In this document: piece by piece, positions 8,421-17,882 of the stretch
Layout of the letters: the number at the start of each line of letters is the position of its first letter
Position numbering within the stretch: the first letter of the stretch is position 1
Assembly: GCF_014489415.1 (NCBI RefSeq)
Contig: NZ_CP060822.1
Coordinates: 3,643,501 to 3,707,500, forward strand
Direction: 5' to 3'
Length of the DNA stretch: 64,000 nt
From: Cylindrospermopsis curvispora GIHE-G1
GTDB lineage: Bacteria > Cyanobacteriota > Cyanobacteriia > Cyanobacteriales > Nostocaceae
Position numbers and translations under genes: made by a program
Notes under the pieces: model-generated
Database searches by the model: none
What the model saw: only the letters and a program-made list of their open reading frames with translations
Told to the model about the DNA's origin: nothing

Positions 8421-9479
8421 GTGTCCCAACCTTCAACTACCACCCAAAATGTAACCCCCCCTAGGGAACCTTTCAACCTACCAGACCATACCCAGTTACC
8501 GGACTCCGATGACGATTTTGTGAAAAATTTCCAAGAACACCCGCAAAGCATAATATTAACCACATCAATTGAACCATTACTGAAAAAAATCCATCCCAAC
8601 GGAGACTATTGTATAGGACAGGATAGTGGCATATATTGGCGATTCACAGAACCTCCAGAAAAAGGGGTAGAAGCACCAGACTGGTTCTATGTTCCCGGAG
8701 TGCCATCCAGATTAAATGGGCAATTGAGAAGGTCATACGTACTATGGAAGGAAAAATTACCTCCCTTCATAGTGATAGAATTCGCGTCTAAAAATGGAAA
8801 GGAAGAAAAAGACAGTTCCCCTCCACCAGAAGGGGATGAAATAGATCCAGAAACCGGGAAACCAAAAAAAGCGGGGAAGTTTTGGGTGTATGAACAAGCG
8901 GTAAAGATACCATATTATGCCATATTTAATGGTTTTAAGGGTACACTAGAGGTATATCATTTAGAGAGAAAAAGATACAAAGAAATAAAGGCGAATAGGC
9001 GAGGACACTATGCCATACCAGAGATGGGTATAGAATTGGGAATACTGTATGACAACCAGAAACCACCCACACCGTGGTTAAGATGGTGGGATAATGAGGG
9101 GAATCTCTTATTGACAGGAAATGAGCTTGCGGAACAAGCGGAAGCGATCGCTATTCGTGAGCGTCTGGCTAAAGAGCGAGCAGAAACTATCGCGTCTCAA
9201 GAGCGTCTCTCTAGAGAGCGAGCAGAAACTATCGCGTTTCAAGAGCGTCTCGCTAGAGAGCAAGCAGAAACTATCGCATCTCAAGAGCGTCTCGCTAAAG
9301 AACAGGAACGAGAAGCTAAAGAGCGAGCAGAAACTATCGCATCCCAAGAGCGTCTCGCTAAAGAACAGGAACGCCAACAAAAAGAACAAGAACGCCAACA
9401 AAAAGAACAGGAACGCCAACAAAAAGAAAAACTAGCTGCTTATCTACGCTCCCTTGGCATTGACCCAGAGAAAATATAA
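8421..9479 (+). CDS. Uma2-family PD-(D/E)XK protein, array copy 4
   Basis: 352 residues, GTG start. One core substitution, KLPPF for KVPPF, lies directly before the catalytic strand IVIEF; DNEGN replaces DNRGN, and the coil starts with AEAIAIRE, a change that creates a GCGATCGC (HIP1) site at about 9144. One coil unit reads TIAFQ for TIASQ. The length is copy 1 plus one heptad. Confidence 0.9.
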   Translation: MSQPSTTTQNVTPPREPFNLPDHTQLPDSDDDFVKNFQEHPQSIILTTSIEPLLKKIHPNGDYCIGQDSGIYWRFTEPPEKGVEAPDWFYVPGVPSRLNGQLRRSYVLWKEKLPPFIVIEFASKNGKEEKDSSPPPEGDEIDPETGKPKKAGKFWVYEQAVKIPYYAIFNGFKGTLEVYHLERKRYKEIKANRRGHYAIPEMGIELGILYDNQKPPTPWLRWWDNEGNLLLTGNELAEQAEAIAIRERLAKERAETIASQERLSRERAETIAFQERLAREQAETIASQERLAKEQEREAKERAETIASQERLAKEQERQQKEQERQQKEQERQQKEKLAAYLRSLGIDPEKI

Positions 9480-9636
9480 AATCCTGAAGCTTTTAACACC
9501 ACCAGCTTTCCGTAGGTTGAGTTTAATAATCCAACCACCGAAGATCAATGAGATCGCCTGATTACGAAACCAAAAAAAGTTGCTAAAATTAGGTTAAATC
9601 CCCCTGAGCTGAGGGGAAAACCCCCTCTTACCAACC

Positions 9637-10590
9637 GTGTCCCAACCTTCAACTACCACCCAAAATGTAACCCCCCCTAGGGAACCTTTCAACCTACCAG
9701 ACCATACCCAGTTACCGGACTCCGATGACGATTTTGTGAAAAATTTCCAAGAACACCCGCAAAGCATAATATTAACCACATCAATTGAACCATTACTGAA
9801 AAAAATCCATCCCAATGGAGATTATTGTATAGGGCAGGATAGTGGCATATATTGGCGGTTCACAGAACCTCCAGAAAAAGGGGTAGAAGCACCAGACTGG
9901 TTCTATGTTCCCGGAGTGCCATCCAGATTAAATGGGCAATTGAGAAGGTCATATGTGCTATGGAAGGAAAAAGTACCTCCCTTCATAGTGATAGAATTCG
10001 CGTCTAAAAATGGAAAGGAGGAAAAAGACAGTTCCCCTCCACCAGAAGGGGATGAAATAGATCCAGAAACCGGGAAACCAAAAAAAGCGGGGAAGTTTTG
10101 GGTGTATGAACAAGCGGTAAAGATACCATATTATGCCATATTTAATGGTTTTAAGGGTACACTAGAGGTATATCATTTAGAGAGAAAAAGATACAAAGAA
10201 ATAAAGGCGAATAGGCGAGGACACTATGCCATACCAGAGATGGGTATAGAATTGGGAATACTGTATGACAACCAGAAACCACCCACACCGTGGTTAAGAT
10301 GGTGGGATAATAAGGGGAATCTCTTATTGACAGGAAATGAGCTTGCGGAACAAGCGGAAGTTATCGCTATTCGTGAGCGTCTGGCTAGAGAGCAAGCAGA
10401 AACTATCGCATCTCAAGAGCGTCTCGCTAAAGAGCGAGCAGAAACTATCGCATATCAAGAGCGTCTCGCTAAAGAGCGAGCAGAAACTATCGCATATCAA
10501 GAGCGTCTCGCTAAAGAACAGGAACGCCAACAAAAAGAAAAACTAGCTGCTTATCTACGCTCCCTTGGCATTGACCCGGAGAAAATATAA
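9637..10590 (+). CDS. Uma2-family PD-(D/E)XK protein, array copy 5 (shortest)
   Basis: 317 residues, GTG start. The nuclease-like core is unchanged, but the coil is 28 residues (four heptads) shorter than in copies 1 and 3, with two TIAYQ variants and a single ERQQKE heptad before the LGIDPEKI tail. The unit ends at the stop codon: the AAGCTTTTAACACC-type spacer that follows copies 1-4 is missing, so this is the right edge of the amplification. Confidence 0.9.
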   Translation: MSQPSTTTQNVTPPREPFNLPDHTQLPDSDDDFVKNFQEHPQSIILTTSIEPLLKKIHPNGDYCIGQDSGIYWRFTEPPEKGVEAPDWFYVPGVPSRLNGQLRRSYVLWKEKVPPFIVIEFASKNGKEEKDSSPPPEGDEIDPETGKPKKAGKFWVYEQAVKIPYYAIFNGFKGTLEVYHLERKRYKEIKANRRGHYAIPEMGIELGILYDNQKPPTPWLRWWDNKGNLLLTGNELAEQAEVIAIRERLAREQAETIASQERLAKERAETIAYQERLAKERAETIAYQERLAKEQERQQKEKLAAYLRSLGIDPEKI

Positions 10591-10637
10591 AACAATATAA
10601 ATAAAATATAATGTTCGATTGATGCGATCGCCCTCTC

Positions 10638-10904
10638 TTAAAAACGAGCGATCGCCTGAAAGACTGGGTAACTTAACTGAAGTTTTTCACTTACAGGTAA
10701 GTCAGGTATATACTCCTCAACCTGCGTAACCTCCCAGTCACCAGTTCTACAATGTGTACTTGCACCTGAAAATTGAGGATCTATACATTCCTCAGTTCTA
10801 TGAAACTCTTTTAGTCTGTAACCAGGATTGGGAATTGATTTTTTAGAGCCGTCATAATGTTCAGCGAGAATGTTAGTACAAGCTCCACTGTGAGCTAATA
10901 GCAT
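10638..10904 (-). CDS. hypothetical protein, 88 aa
   Basis: Not recognised. Soluble and cysteine-containing (Cys at about residues 9, 40, 52), with a WEVTQVEEYIPDLPV stretch near the C-terminus. The stop lies inside a GCGATCGC-containing segment. A GGAGAG run sits directly upstream of the ATG. It could be the C-terminal remnant of a larger gene, since an in-frame stop occurs only seven codons before the ATG. No partner genes; it sits between the Uma2 array and the glycan cluster. Confidence 0.35.
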   Translation of the reverse strand: MLLAHSGACTNILAEHYDGSKKSIPNPGYRLKEFHRTEECIDPQFSGASTHCRTGDWEVTQVEEYIPDLPVSEKLQLSYPVFQAIARF

Positions 10905-11077
10905 CTTCTCTCCAGTTTTCTAGTTGTCCTTTCTCAGCTTTAAAACTGCAACAGTTTGGGAACGACAAAATCGGGCAACATCTCAATAAACTAGAGTGAG
11001 TCTAATTAACCTTTAGCAAAAGACTTAATGGACATGATATAACAATTATGGGTAAGATGTCACATAACTAAAAAACC

Positions 11078-12166
11078 CTAAATATAGTTTTTAAAAACTT
11101 CCACCGTTGCCATTCCAGTTTTTTGCCAACTAAATTCACTTGCTCGCTTAATCCCCAATTTTGAAAGCTGTTTTCTACAATCAGAATCATAAATAATAGT
11201 TGTCATTGCTGTGGCTATTTCCTGTGGATCATAGGGATTAATTAGAATAGCCGCATCTCCTGTTACTTCTGGGAGAGAAGAAATATTAGAAGTAATAACA
11301 GGAGTACCACAGGCCATGGCTTCCAATACGGGTAACCCAAAACCTTCCCATAAACTGGGAAAGACTAAAGCCAGGGCTTGATTAATAATAATTGGTAATT
11401 CTTTATATGGTAAGTAATTAAGAAATTTAACTAAATGATCTATTCCCAATGTTTGAATTTGGGTTTGTAACAAGGGAGTGTAACGTTTATCTGTAGGGCC
11501 AACTAACCAGAGTTCATAATCATTTCTATGGGGTATGGTGGAGAATGCAACGATTAGACGCCGAAGATTTTTATATGGATGCTGACGACCAATATATAAA
11601 AAATAGTTACGAGTTGGGAGGTTAAGAAACTGGAAGTGGGAAGAGTCACAAGCTAAAGGAATAGGTGTTATTTTGCTACCGGGTACTTGATGAAATTCCA
11701 TGATATCATCAGCAGTAGCTTGAGAATTACAAATAATATGTTGAGCTTGCTTAAAAACCTGGGGAGTATAGTAACGGTGATAGAGAGTCAGGGGAGAAAA
11801 GGGTTGAGGAAAACGTAGGGGTATCATGTCATGTCCCATGACAATGGAGTGACATTTAGTATAGATAGGTGCTTCAGGAATGGGGGAGAAGAGAAGTTGC
11901 GATTTCAGCTGGTGATAGATTTTTGGCAGTTGCCATTGGGTCCAAATTACACGGTTTAAATGTCCTTTTATTCCCTGTGCAGGGGTGAGATTAGGGGGAA
12001 CAGGGTAACAGTTAAAATTGGGGTAGTTTTTAGGTGTGAGCAGGGTCGGTTGGAGTGTTTTTAAATAGGGAATGAGGTTTAGAGCATAGTTACTAATACC
12101 AGTTGGCTGGGGGAGAATAACCGATAGGTTGATCAGTAATTGGGATGAATTTGGACGTGTGTTCAT
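11078..12166 (-). CDS. glycosyltransferase, GT4-type (GT-B fold), 362 aa
   Basis: The second half carries the GT4 donor-binding pattern: FPSLWEGFGLPVLEAMACGTPVI (about residues 268-290) with the two glutamates of the E-x7-E motif, preceded by a YIGRQHPYKNLRRL stretch typical of mannosyl/glucosyl transferases of this group. The N-terminal acceptor domain begins LLINLSVILPQPTGISNY. It transfers a sugar from a nucleotide donor in the cytosol; donor and acceptor cannot be told from sequence. It is the last gene of the - strand glycan cluster, 124 bp after the neighbouring GT2 gene. Confidence 0.85.
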   Translation of the reverse strand: MNTRPNSSQLLINLSVILPQPTGISNYALNLIPYLKTLQPTLLTPKNYPNFNCYPVPPNLTPAQGIKGHLNRVIWTQWQLPKIYHQLKSQLLFSPIPEAPIYTKCHSIVMGHDMIPLRFPQPFSPLTLYHRYYTPQVFKQAQHIICNSQATADDIMEFHQVPGSKITPIPLACDSSHFQFLNLPTRNYFLYIGRQHPYKNLRRLIVAFSTIPHRNDYELWLVGPTDKRYTPLLQTQIQTLGIDHLVKFLNYLPYKELPIIINQALALVFPSLWEGFGLPVLEAMACGTPVITSNISSLPEVTGDAAILINPYDPQEIATAMTTIIYDSDCRKQLSKLGIKRASEFSWQKTGMATVEVFKNYI

Positions 12167-12290
12167 TCTGGAATTGATGACCTGTGTAAATAGTATACAT
12201 ATACTAACTTAAATTTTGATGGTCCTAAATTATTAGTATAAGATTGCCAATTCAGTTTTTTCTTGCTATCATTTGTAGTCGCAGTAATCA

Positions 12291-13169
12291 TTACTTAGGT
12301 TTCAAGACTAGGATAATAATTTGCCAACAATAAGGATTGGATGTTATTGTAAATTTATATAAGAAACTTATCAAAAGATAGATTCGCAAAGTCAATCTTT
12401 CCCACAGAGGACGATGTTTTTGGTAGTAGTACAATTGGCTGCGTCTATATTCTACGGCCATTGGATTGGCGAGCTTACTTGTCGAATATCCTCGAATATG
12501 AATTAGAGATATTTTAGGGGTATATAAGATTTGATATCCTATATTTTTAGCCCTTTGACATAAATCAGACTCTTCAAAGTACATGAAAAATTTTTCGTCA
12601 AAACCACCTAATGTCCGAAACAAGTCCCCGCGAATAAAAAATGCTGCTCCAACAACAATATCTACTTCCTGTATCTCTTGAAAATTATTTTCTAGTAGAG
12701 CTAATTTGGTTCGAGATTCGGCATATCTGTGTAACTTTCTAGCTTCCAACTCACCTTTAATACTAATTTTAGGTGAAAACGAGATTTGAAACCTACCGTC
12801 TGGGAACAAAAGTTTAGGCCCAATAATTCCCACAGTTGGATTTTTTTCCATTAGGTCCACCAAATGGGGAAGAATATTACTGGTGATTATAGTATCGGTA
12901 TTCAATAAAAATAGGAATTCACCCTTAGCTACCTTTGCTCCAGCATTGTTTCCAGCTCCAAAACCAACATTTTTTGTTAGTTTTATCAGCTGGACATTGG
13001 GAAATTTATTTTCAATAATGTCTATGCTGTTGTCTTGAGAAGCGTTATCCACTACTATAACTTCGCAATTATACCCAGGAACAAATTTGTTGATGGATTT
13101 TAAACAATCCACTAAAACATCTGCTCCATTATAATTGACTAGGATAATTGATACAGTTATGCTCATCAC
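12291..13169 (-). CDS. GT2 glycosyltransferase, rhamnosyltransferase-like, 292 aa
   Basis: GT-A fold GT2 enzyme. The N-terminal strand is SIILVNYNGADVL, followed by VIVVDNASQDNS (nucleotide-binding aspartates), LLNTDTII (DxD-like) at about residue 90 and the acceptor-side motif FMYFEESDLCQRAKNIGY (about 215-232), whose acidic pair usually includes the catalytic base. Proteins of this pattern are often annotated as rhamnosyltransferases of surface-glycan loci. A hydrophobic segment near the C-terminus (LRIYLLISFLYKFTI) may tether it to the membrane. It sits 48 bp behind the GlfT-like gene in the same orientation. Confidence 0.85.
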   Translation of the reverse strand: MMSITVSIILVNYNGADVLVDCLKSINKFVPGYNCEVIVVDNASQDNSIDIIENKFPNVQLIKLTKNVGFGAGNNAGAKVAKGEFLFLLNTDTIITSNILPHLVDLMEKNPTVGIIGPKLLFPDGRFQISFSPKISIKGELEARKLHRYAESRTKLALLENNFQEIQEVDIVVGAAFFIRGDLFRTLGGFDEKFFMYFEESDLCQRAKNIGYQILYTPKISLIHIRGYSTSKLANPMAVEYRRSQLYYYQKHRPLWERLTLRIYLLISFLYKFTITSNPYCWQIIILVLKPK

Positions 13170-13217
13170 TTTGGGATTTATTTTCTAGGTAAAATACTCA
13201 AATTTATAGGTCCTGTA

Positions 13218-14567
13218 TTACATTATCCTATTCAAATCTAACATAATTGATTTCTTACTAGTTAATTTATGTATTTGCCAATAAATCTTAAGTAACCTCA
13301 AAAATGTTGTTATTGCTGCTCTGGCTAAGTTAATAATACTAGTATTCACCAAAACGTAGCCTGATCCTGTGAAAAAATAGACCTTTCTGGCTAGATTAAA
13401 TTGCCAAACTTCTGTTTGGTAACAGCTAACAAGAGCTAAATCAAATGACTTATGAAAGCAAGACAGAAGCCACATATAACTGGTGTATAATAAACTTTTG
13501 TTTTTGTTAAAAACAGTAAATCTTTCCTTATCAATTAATGAGTTTATTTGATCCAAAATTTGAGACTCAAACTGATCTTGATAAAGACTAGCTTGGACTG
13601 TAACCCTTAAATTATTGTCAAGTACTTCCTCTATTGATAATTGTTTATATGGTAGAGGTGCTGGCATCCTACCCTTGATACCAGAAATAAAATCATCTAG
13701 TCCCATTAAGTGAGTGCTAACCCAGAAAAAACGACCTGTTATAGAATAGTAGATTAACTTTGGAAGCAAAACCCTGATTCTCTTCAATAAAAGATCCGGA
13801 AAGTATTTTTGCCAACAGTAACACAAATTCCGCTCATCATAATAACTAATCCAGGGACGCTGCTTAAAATCGGGTGAGGAATGCCAAACAATAGATGACG
13901 GATTAACTACAACTGACCAGCCAACTTTTTTCGCTCTCAAACACCACTCGGTGTCGTCAAAATGCAAGAAGTAGTCTTCAAATACTCCTATCTGCTGAAT
14001 AACTTCTTTACGAACTAGTAAGGATGCAGCAGAACAGAAGTCAACATCAATATAACCAGTTTGGGAATTTAAATGACTTAAATTATTAATAGCTGATTCA
14101 ATAGTGTTATCGCTAAAGTTTCCTTTGACATGTGCTTTTTTATAGTATATGAACATACCTAGGTCTTGAATAATGTTCGGTTGATCTAACTTCCTTATTT
14201 GAGACCCAACTAAACCAATATCAGGGTAATAGTTCAAGGTATCTACCAAATTAAGCAAAGATTGGGTATCCAATCTAACATCATTATCTAGCAACCAAAC
14301 ATAGTCGTATTCTAATTCTTTTACGTAGTCCATACCATAAGAAAAACCTCCAGAACCTCCCAAATTATCGCCTGTTTGCAGAACCTTAACAAAGGAGTAG
14401 TATTTGTTTAAATGTGTTTCTGTACCATCACTTGAATTATTGTCAACAACGAAAACATTAATACTTATTTCATTCAAATCTAGCTTCTTTATATCCTCTA
14501 TCAAAAAAGAAACATCCCTTATTTTATTCCAGGTGACGACAATGATGGCTACTTGCTTGATACTCAT
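13218..14567 (-). CDS. GT2 glycosyltransferase of the galactofuranosyltransferase-like group, 449 aa
   Basis: The start AIIVVTWNKIRDV and VFVVDNNSSDGT mark a GT2 catalytic domain. LGGSGGFSYGMDY (about residues 90-103) is a glycine-rich stretch shared with GlfT-type galactofuranosyltransferases and with the GlfT2-like gene two positions upstream. DxD-like LLDNDVRL follows, then FLHFDDTEWCLRAKKVGW (about 208-225) and VWHSS. The C-terminal 150 residues have no recognised domain. Next to UDP-galactopyranose mutase, the obvious donor is UDP-galactofuranose, but rhamnose cannot be excluded. Spacing to glf is 62 bp. Confidence 0.8.
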   Translation of the reverse strand: MSIKQVAIIVVTWNKIRDVSFLIEDIKKLDLNEISINVFVVDNNSSDGTETHLNKYYSFVKVLQTGDNLGGSGGFSYGMDYVKELEYDYVWLLDNDVRLDTQSLLNLVDTLNYYPDIGLVGSQIRKLDQPNIIQDLGMFIYYKKAHVKGNFSDNTIESAINNLSHLNSQTGYIDVDFCSAASLLVRKEVIQQIGVFEDYFLHFDDTEWCLRAKKVGWSVVVNPSSIVWHSSPDFKQRPWISYYDERNLCYCWQKYFPDLLLKRIRVLLPKLIYYSITGRFFWVSTHLMGLDDFISGIKGRMPAPLPYKQLSIEEVLDNNLRVTVQASLYQDQFESQILDQINSLIDKERFTVFNKNKSLLYTSYMWLLSCFHKSFDLALVSCYQTEVWQFNLARKVYFFTGSGYVLVNTSIINLARAAITTFLRLLKIYWQIHKLTSKKSIMLDLNRIM

Positions 14568-14629
14568 GGTTTAGAAATGCAATAAATGTAAACGTGATAT
14601 ATGTCTAGTTATTCAATTCACACATGCAA

Positions 14630-15739
14630 TTAGTATAATTTACTAATTCTATTTTCAAACACCGTTAAAGCAGCAGCAACGACTTGATCCATATTGTAAT
14701 ATTGATATTGTGCTAGTCTCCCAACAAATGTTACTGTTTGCAGTTTGTCAGCTTCATCTTTATACTTTTGAAACAACTCACGGTTTTCCGGACGGGGCAC
14801 AGGATAGTAGGGATCCCCTTCAGATTGTGGGAATTCATAGTAAATTGTGGTTTTACTGTGTTTTTGTCCAGTTATATGTTTGGATTCAACTATGCGAGTA
14901 AAATCATAATCGTTAGGATAGTTCACAACAGCTACTGGCTGAAAATATTCAATATCGTGAGTTTCAAATTGAAACTTCAGTGACCTATAAGGCAATCTAC
15001 CAAATTTGTAGTCAAAAAACTGATCAATAGGGCCAGTGTATATTAGGTGGTCAAATTTTAGCCATTTCTCAACTTCTTGAAAACTGGTATTGAGCATGAA
15101 TTTAATATTAGGATTGTCTAACATCCTTTCAAACATCTTTGTATAGCCATCGACAGGCATCATTTGATACTTATCACTAAAATATCTATTATCCTTATTG
15201 GTTCTGACTGGAATACGCGCACATACTGAAGCATCCAATTCGTGAGGCCAAAGATTCCACTGTTTATAGGTGTAATTCTTGAAGAACCTTTCATATAAGT
15301 CAGTTCCTACTTTACCAACTACAGCTTGTTCTGAGTTTTCAATCCTGTCGTATCTCTCTCTGATTTGTTCATAAAAATCTGATAGTTGCTGACTGTTAAA
15401 ATTAAATCCATACAGCTTGTTAATGGTATTCAGGTTGATAGGAATTGGATAAAGTTCGCCATCAACCCTTGCTAAAACTTCATGTTGATAAACTCGCCAT
15501 TCTGTAAACCGAGAAAGGTAGTCAATGATTTTTTTGCTATTCGTATGAAATATATGCGACCCGTATCGATGAATTAAAATACCCGCTTTATCATAGCAAT
15601 CGTAAGCGTTACCACCAATGTGACTCCGTGTATCTATAACTAGTACTTTTTTGTCTAAATGTGTAGCTATGCAGTTAGCTAAAGTACAACCGGCAAAACC
15701 AGCTCCAACAATTAAAAAGTCAAACATACTACTTAGCAT
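14630..15739 (-). CDS. glf: UDP-galactopyranose mutase
   Basis: 369 residues, the usual bacterial length. This flavoenzyme interconverts UDP-galactopyranose and UDP-galactofuranose. Visible are the FAD Rossmann motif FLIVGAGFAGCTLA near the N-terminus, RYGSHIFHTN (about 58-67), YKQWNLWPHELD, MMPVDGYTKMFERML, YTGPIDQFFDYKFG and RLAQYQYYNMDQV near the C-terminus, all characteristic of Glf. Two starts are possible, the first ATG (15739) and an internal ATG four codons later (15727); the first lies 6 bp after the upstream gene. It supplies the donor for the flanking GlfT-like enzymes. Confidence 0.95.
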   Translation of the reverse strand: MLSSMFDFLIVGAGFAGCTLANCIATHLDKKVLVIDTRSHIGGNAYDCYDKAGILIHRYGSHIFHTNSKKIIDYLSRFTEWRVYQHEVLARVDGELYPIPINLNTINKLYGFNFNSQQLSDFYEQIRERYDRIENSEQAVVGKVGTDLYERFFKNYTYKQWNLWPHELDASVCARIPVRTNKDNRYFSDKYQMMPVDGYTKMFERMLDNPNIKFMLNTSFQEVEKWLKFDHLIYTGPIDQFFDYKFGRLPYRSLKFQFETHDIEYFQPVAVVNYPNDYDFTRIVESKHITGQKHSKTTIYYEFPQSEGDPYYPVPRPENRELFQKYKDEADKLQTVTFVGRLAQYQYYNMDQVVAAALTVFENRISKLY

Positions 15740-15745
15740 TATTTT

Positions 15746-17626
15746 TCAAAATTGTTTTTTAAGCTCTAAATACTCTTCCCAAAAGGACTGACTCGTAAAC
15801 TTACCAAGCGTGGTCTTGTAAAGCTTAGCCAACCTCCCATATTTTAACAGCATTAAGATTCCTAAGTAAATGCTGTGGAATAGGATTCTAAAGAAACGAG
15901 TTCTGGAAAATTGAACTGCAAAACTCTCTTGGGTTTCTATGTTGTAGTATATTATTGTCTTTGCCCTGAAAACATTTAGAGGTTTGCTACCATATGAACT
16001 TACTACTTTATATCCCTTATCAGTCAGGTTTCTATCATCCCAGAAAAATGAACGAGGTAGTATATGACCGTTTAGGGTGAAAACTCTCCAAATCCTGTGT
16101 AATAAGTTTTCATTTTCATTAATACTCTCCATATACTTTTTCATTATAAATGGACTGACGCCATTTTTATTCCTCCTTGTTTTTTCAGCACATAATGAAA
16201 GCTTACTATGGTTTTGTTGGGGATTTTGAGAAAATAAATTTTCAGGACCACACAAAAAATCTGAAGCAGCTTGCAAAACATATTCTGCTGTCTCATATCT
16301 GTAACAAAAAAGATGTCTAATTGTTGGAAGTAAGAACCAACTAAGATGGGAAAAAATGCTAGCATTTTTTTCGTAGTATAGACTGTTGAAAATTAACCCA
16401 TTTCTTATATTGTAGTACTCTGTGACTGGACTCTGCTTATTTTCAAATTGTTCATGCCAAACGCATATTCCATTTAATGCAATAATTTTGTTGTTTATTC
16501 TTTTACTAAATTCAACATCGTCAAGTCTTATAAAAAATGGATAGGGAAGTCCAATCTTTTTAATACTGTCAACAGGAAAACAATATAACCACCAGGCATT
16601 GTACTCACAATATTCCTCTATTTCATTAAACAATATATTTTCCAAAACAGTTAAGTCAAGGTTATATTTTACAGGTGTACAACCTCTAAGTTTGTTCCAG
16701 TATCCACCTCTTTCATGCTGGATGTGTTTTTTATCTAGTCTTAGCATATCACCACCAACACAAATATCATCTTGATTGATCACACTAAGAAAATTCGACA
16801 ATCTCAAAATTACTTCTGGATCGAATAGCACATCATCATCCATCAGTAGAATGTGCGAAAATCCCCTATGATGATTTGCTACTTCTATCATTCCCCTTGC
16901 AAAACCACCACTCCCTCCCGCGTTTTTATTAGGAATTATCTCAATCAATGGATTATCAAAGGAACTTAAGGTTTTCCCATTATCAATAACAAAAATTTTT
17001 AACTTATCTCGATATTCGTCTCTGCTTAACAAATTTTTTTCTAGTAGATCAATGTTCTTGCGAACATAGGTTTCTCTTTTGTATGTACATATTACTATCC
17101 CTAGTCTTATATCTTTTATCTCTTGTACATACGAGTAAAAAAAGCCTCCCTCCATCTGGCAATTATTACTCAATGCTTGTACTTCGATATATATCATCCC
17201 ATTGTAGGGATATATATCGAAGTTTTCCAAGACAATTGGAGAGTCAAAGTGCGCATTCTTGACAGTTTTCTGCATTACTATAGTGCGCGACTGAACAAAT
17301 GAATCTACACTGTAAATGTGTATATTGAAAGATCCCTGTAGAGAAAGACAAACACCAATATTTGTAATAGAAGTGTAGCTTTTCCACTTATTTGCAAAAA
17401 AACCGTTAAAGTATGTGTTAAAGCTAACTACGGTGTCCTTTTTTATCCCTAGAGTTCGATTTTGGTAGTCAAATAGCACTCCATCATCCCCTCTGAAAAA
17501 CAACTCCTCCACGGTACAAATGTCTAGCTTGGGAAAAATAATATTTTGAATGTTAATTTTCTTTTTTTCCGAAGACGCTGTATAAAAATTTGATTCTTTT
17601 GATTCTACCTGTTTAGTCATGATCAT
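15746..17626 (-). CDS. GlfT2-like polymerising galactofuranosyltransferase, 626 aa
   Basis: Size and layout match mycobacterial GlfT2 (about 637 aa): an N-terminal beta-rich domain (about 30-160), a GT-A core and a helical C-terminal domain. Key residues fall at the corresponding places: Asp263-Asp265 in LLMDDDVLF (metal/donor DxD), Asp369-Asp370 in FIRLDDVEFS (catalytic base region) and His391 in VWHEQFENK, with the acceptor-side WWLYCFP and EYYNIRNGLIF stretches. GlfT2 extends galactan with alternating linkages from UDP-Galf. The glycine-rich SGGFARGM loop is present. It lies 6 bp upstream of glf, an operonic arrangement also familiar from actinobacteria. The product here is presumably a galactofuranose-containing surface glycan. 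Confidence 0.85.
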   Translation of the reverse strand: MIMTKQVESKESNFYTASSEKKKINIQNIIFPKLDICTVEELFFRGDDGVLFDYQNRTLGIKKDTVVSFNTYFNGFFANKWKSYTSITNIGVCLSLQGSFNIHIYSVDSFVQSRTIVMQKTVKNAHFDSPIVLENFDIYPYNGMIYIEVQALSNNCQMEGGFFYSYVQEIKDIRLGIVICTYKRETYVRKNIDLLEKNLLSRDEYRDKLKIFVIDNGKTLSSFDNPLIEIIPNKNAGGSGGFARGMIEVANHHRGFSHILLMDDDVLFDPEVILRLSNFLSVINQDDICVGGDMLRLDKKHIQHERGGYWNKLRGCTPVKYNLDLTVLENILFNEIEEYCEYNAWWLYCFPVDSIKKIGLPYPFFIRLDDVEFSKRINNKIIALNGICVWHEQFENKQSPVTEYYNIRNGLIFNSLYYEKNASIFSHLSWFLLPTIRHLFCYRYETAEYVLQAASDFLCGPENLFSQNPQQNHSKLSLCAEKTRRNKNGVSPFIMKKYMESINENENLLHRIWRVFTLNGHILPRSFFWDDRNLTDKGYKVVSSYGSKPLNVFRAKTIIYYNIETQESFAVQFSRTRFFRILFHSIYLGILMLLKYGRLAKLYKTTLGKFTSQSFWEEYLELKKQF

Positions 17627-17882
17627 TTTTGTCTAAGGGGGGTGTATGTTTTATCTATACCATTCAATTGATCTGATCGGAACTATCTTATATCTATAAC
17701 GATTTCTGTTCCTCATTTAAAAATTAATTGACTATTTAGTCTTCATACCATATGGGATAACATCATGACAGGATATTTGGTAACATCTAAAATACTACAC
17801 TATAAACCGTAAACACGACACCATCATAAATGTAATTTTGATTACTCTAAGCTGACACCCATTTGCGTTAAACAACTGTGTC

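Larger units (their letters stand above)
4681..10590 (+). repeat. five head-to-tail direct repeats of about 1.2 kb, each with one Uma2 gene
   Basis: Units start at 4681, 5876, 7113, 8309 and 9525, each with the same AATAATCCAACC-type lead. Unit lengths are 1195, 1237, 1196 and 1216 bp; the last stops at the stop codon and lacks the downstream spacer. Copies differ by scattered single bases (for example a one-base longer AAAATTTAGG lead in unit 3, LPPF for VPPF in unit 4) and by whole heptads in the 3' part. The near-identity implies recent amplification or ongoing gene conversion. Confidence 0.95.

Noticed and set aside
5480-10546. Antisense and shifted frames of 69-111 codons in each Uma2 unit
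   Set aside because: They mirror the heptad repeats of the real genes (strings of LLAFLFF or KNRNANKK) and recur wherever the coil is.
4681-10590. Uma2 array as an assembly duplication
   Set aside because: Copies carry distinct substitutions and distinct coil lengths, so at least several are physically different; exact copy number still needs long reads.
14710-14983. Antisense frames over glf
   Set aside because: Shadow of a strongly supported coding frame on the other strand.
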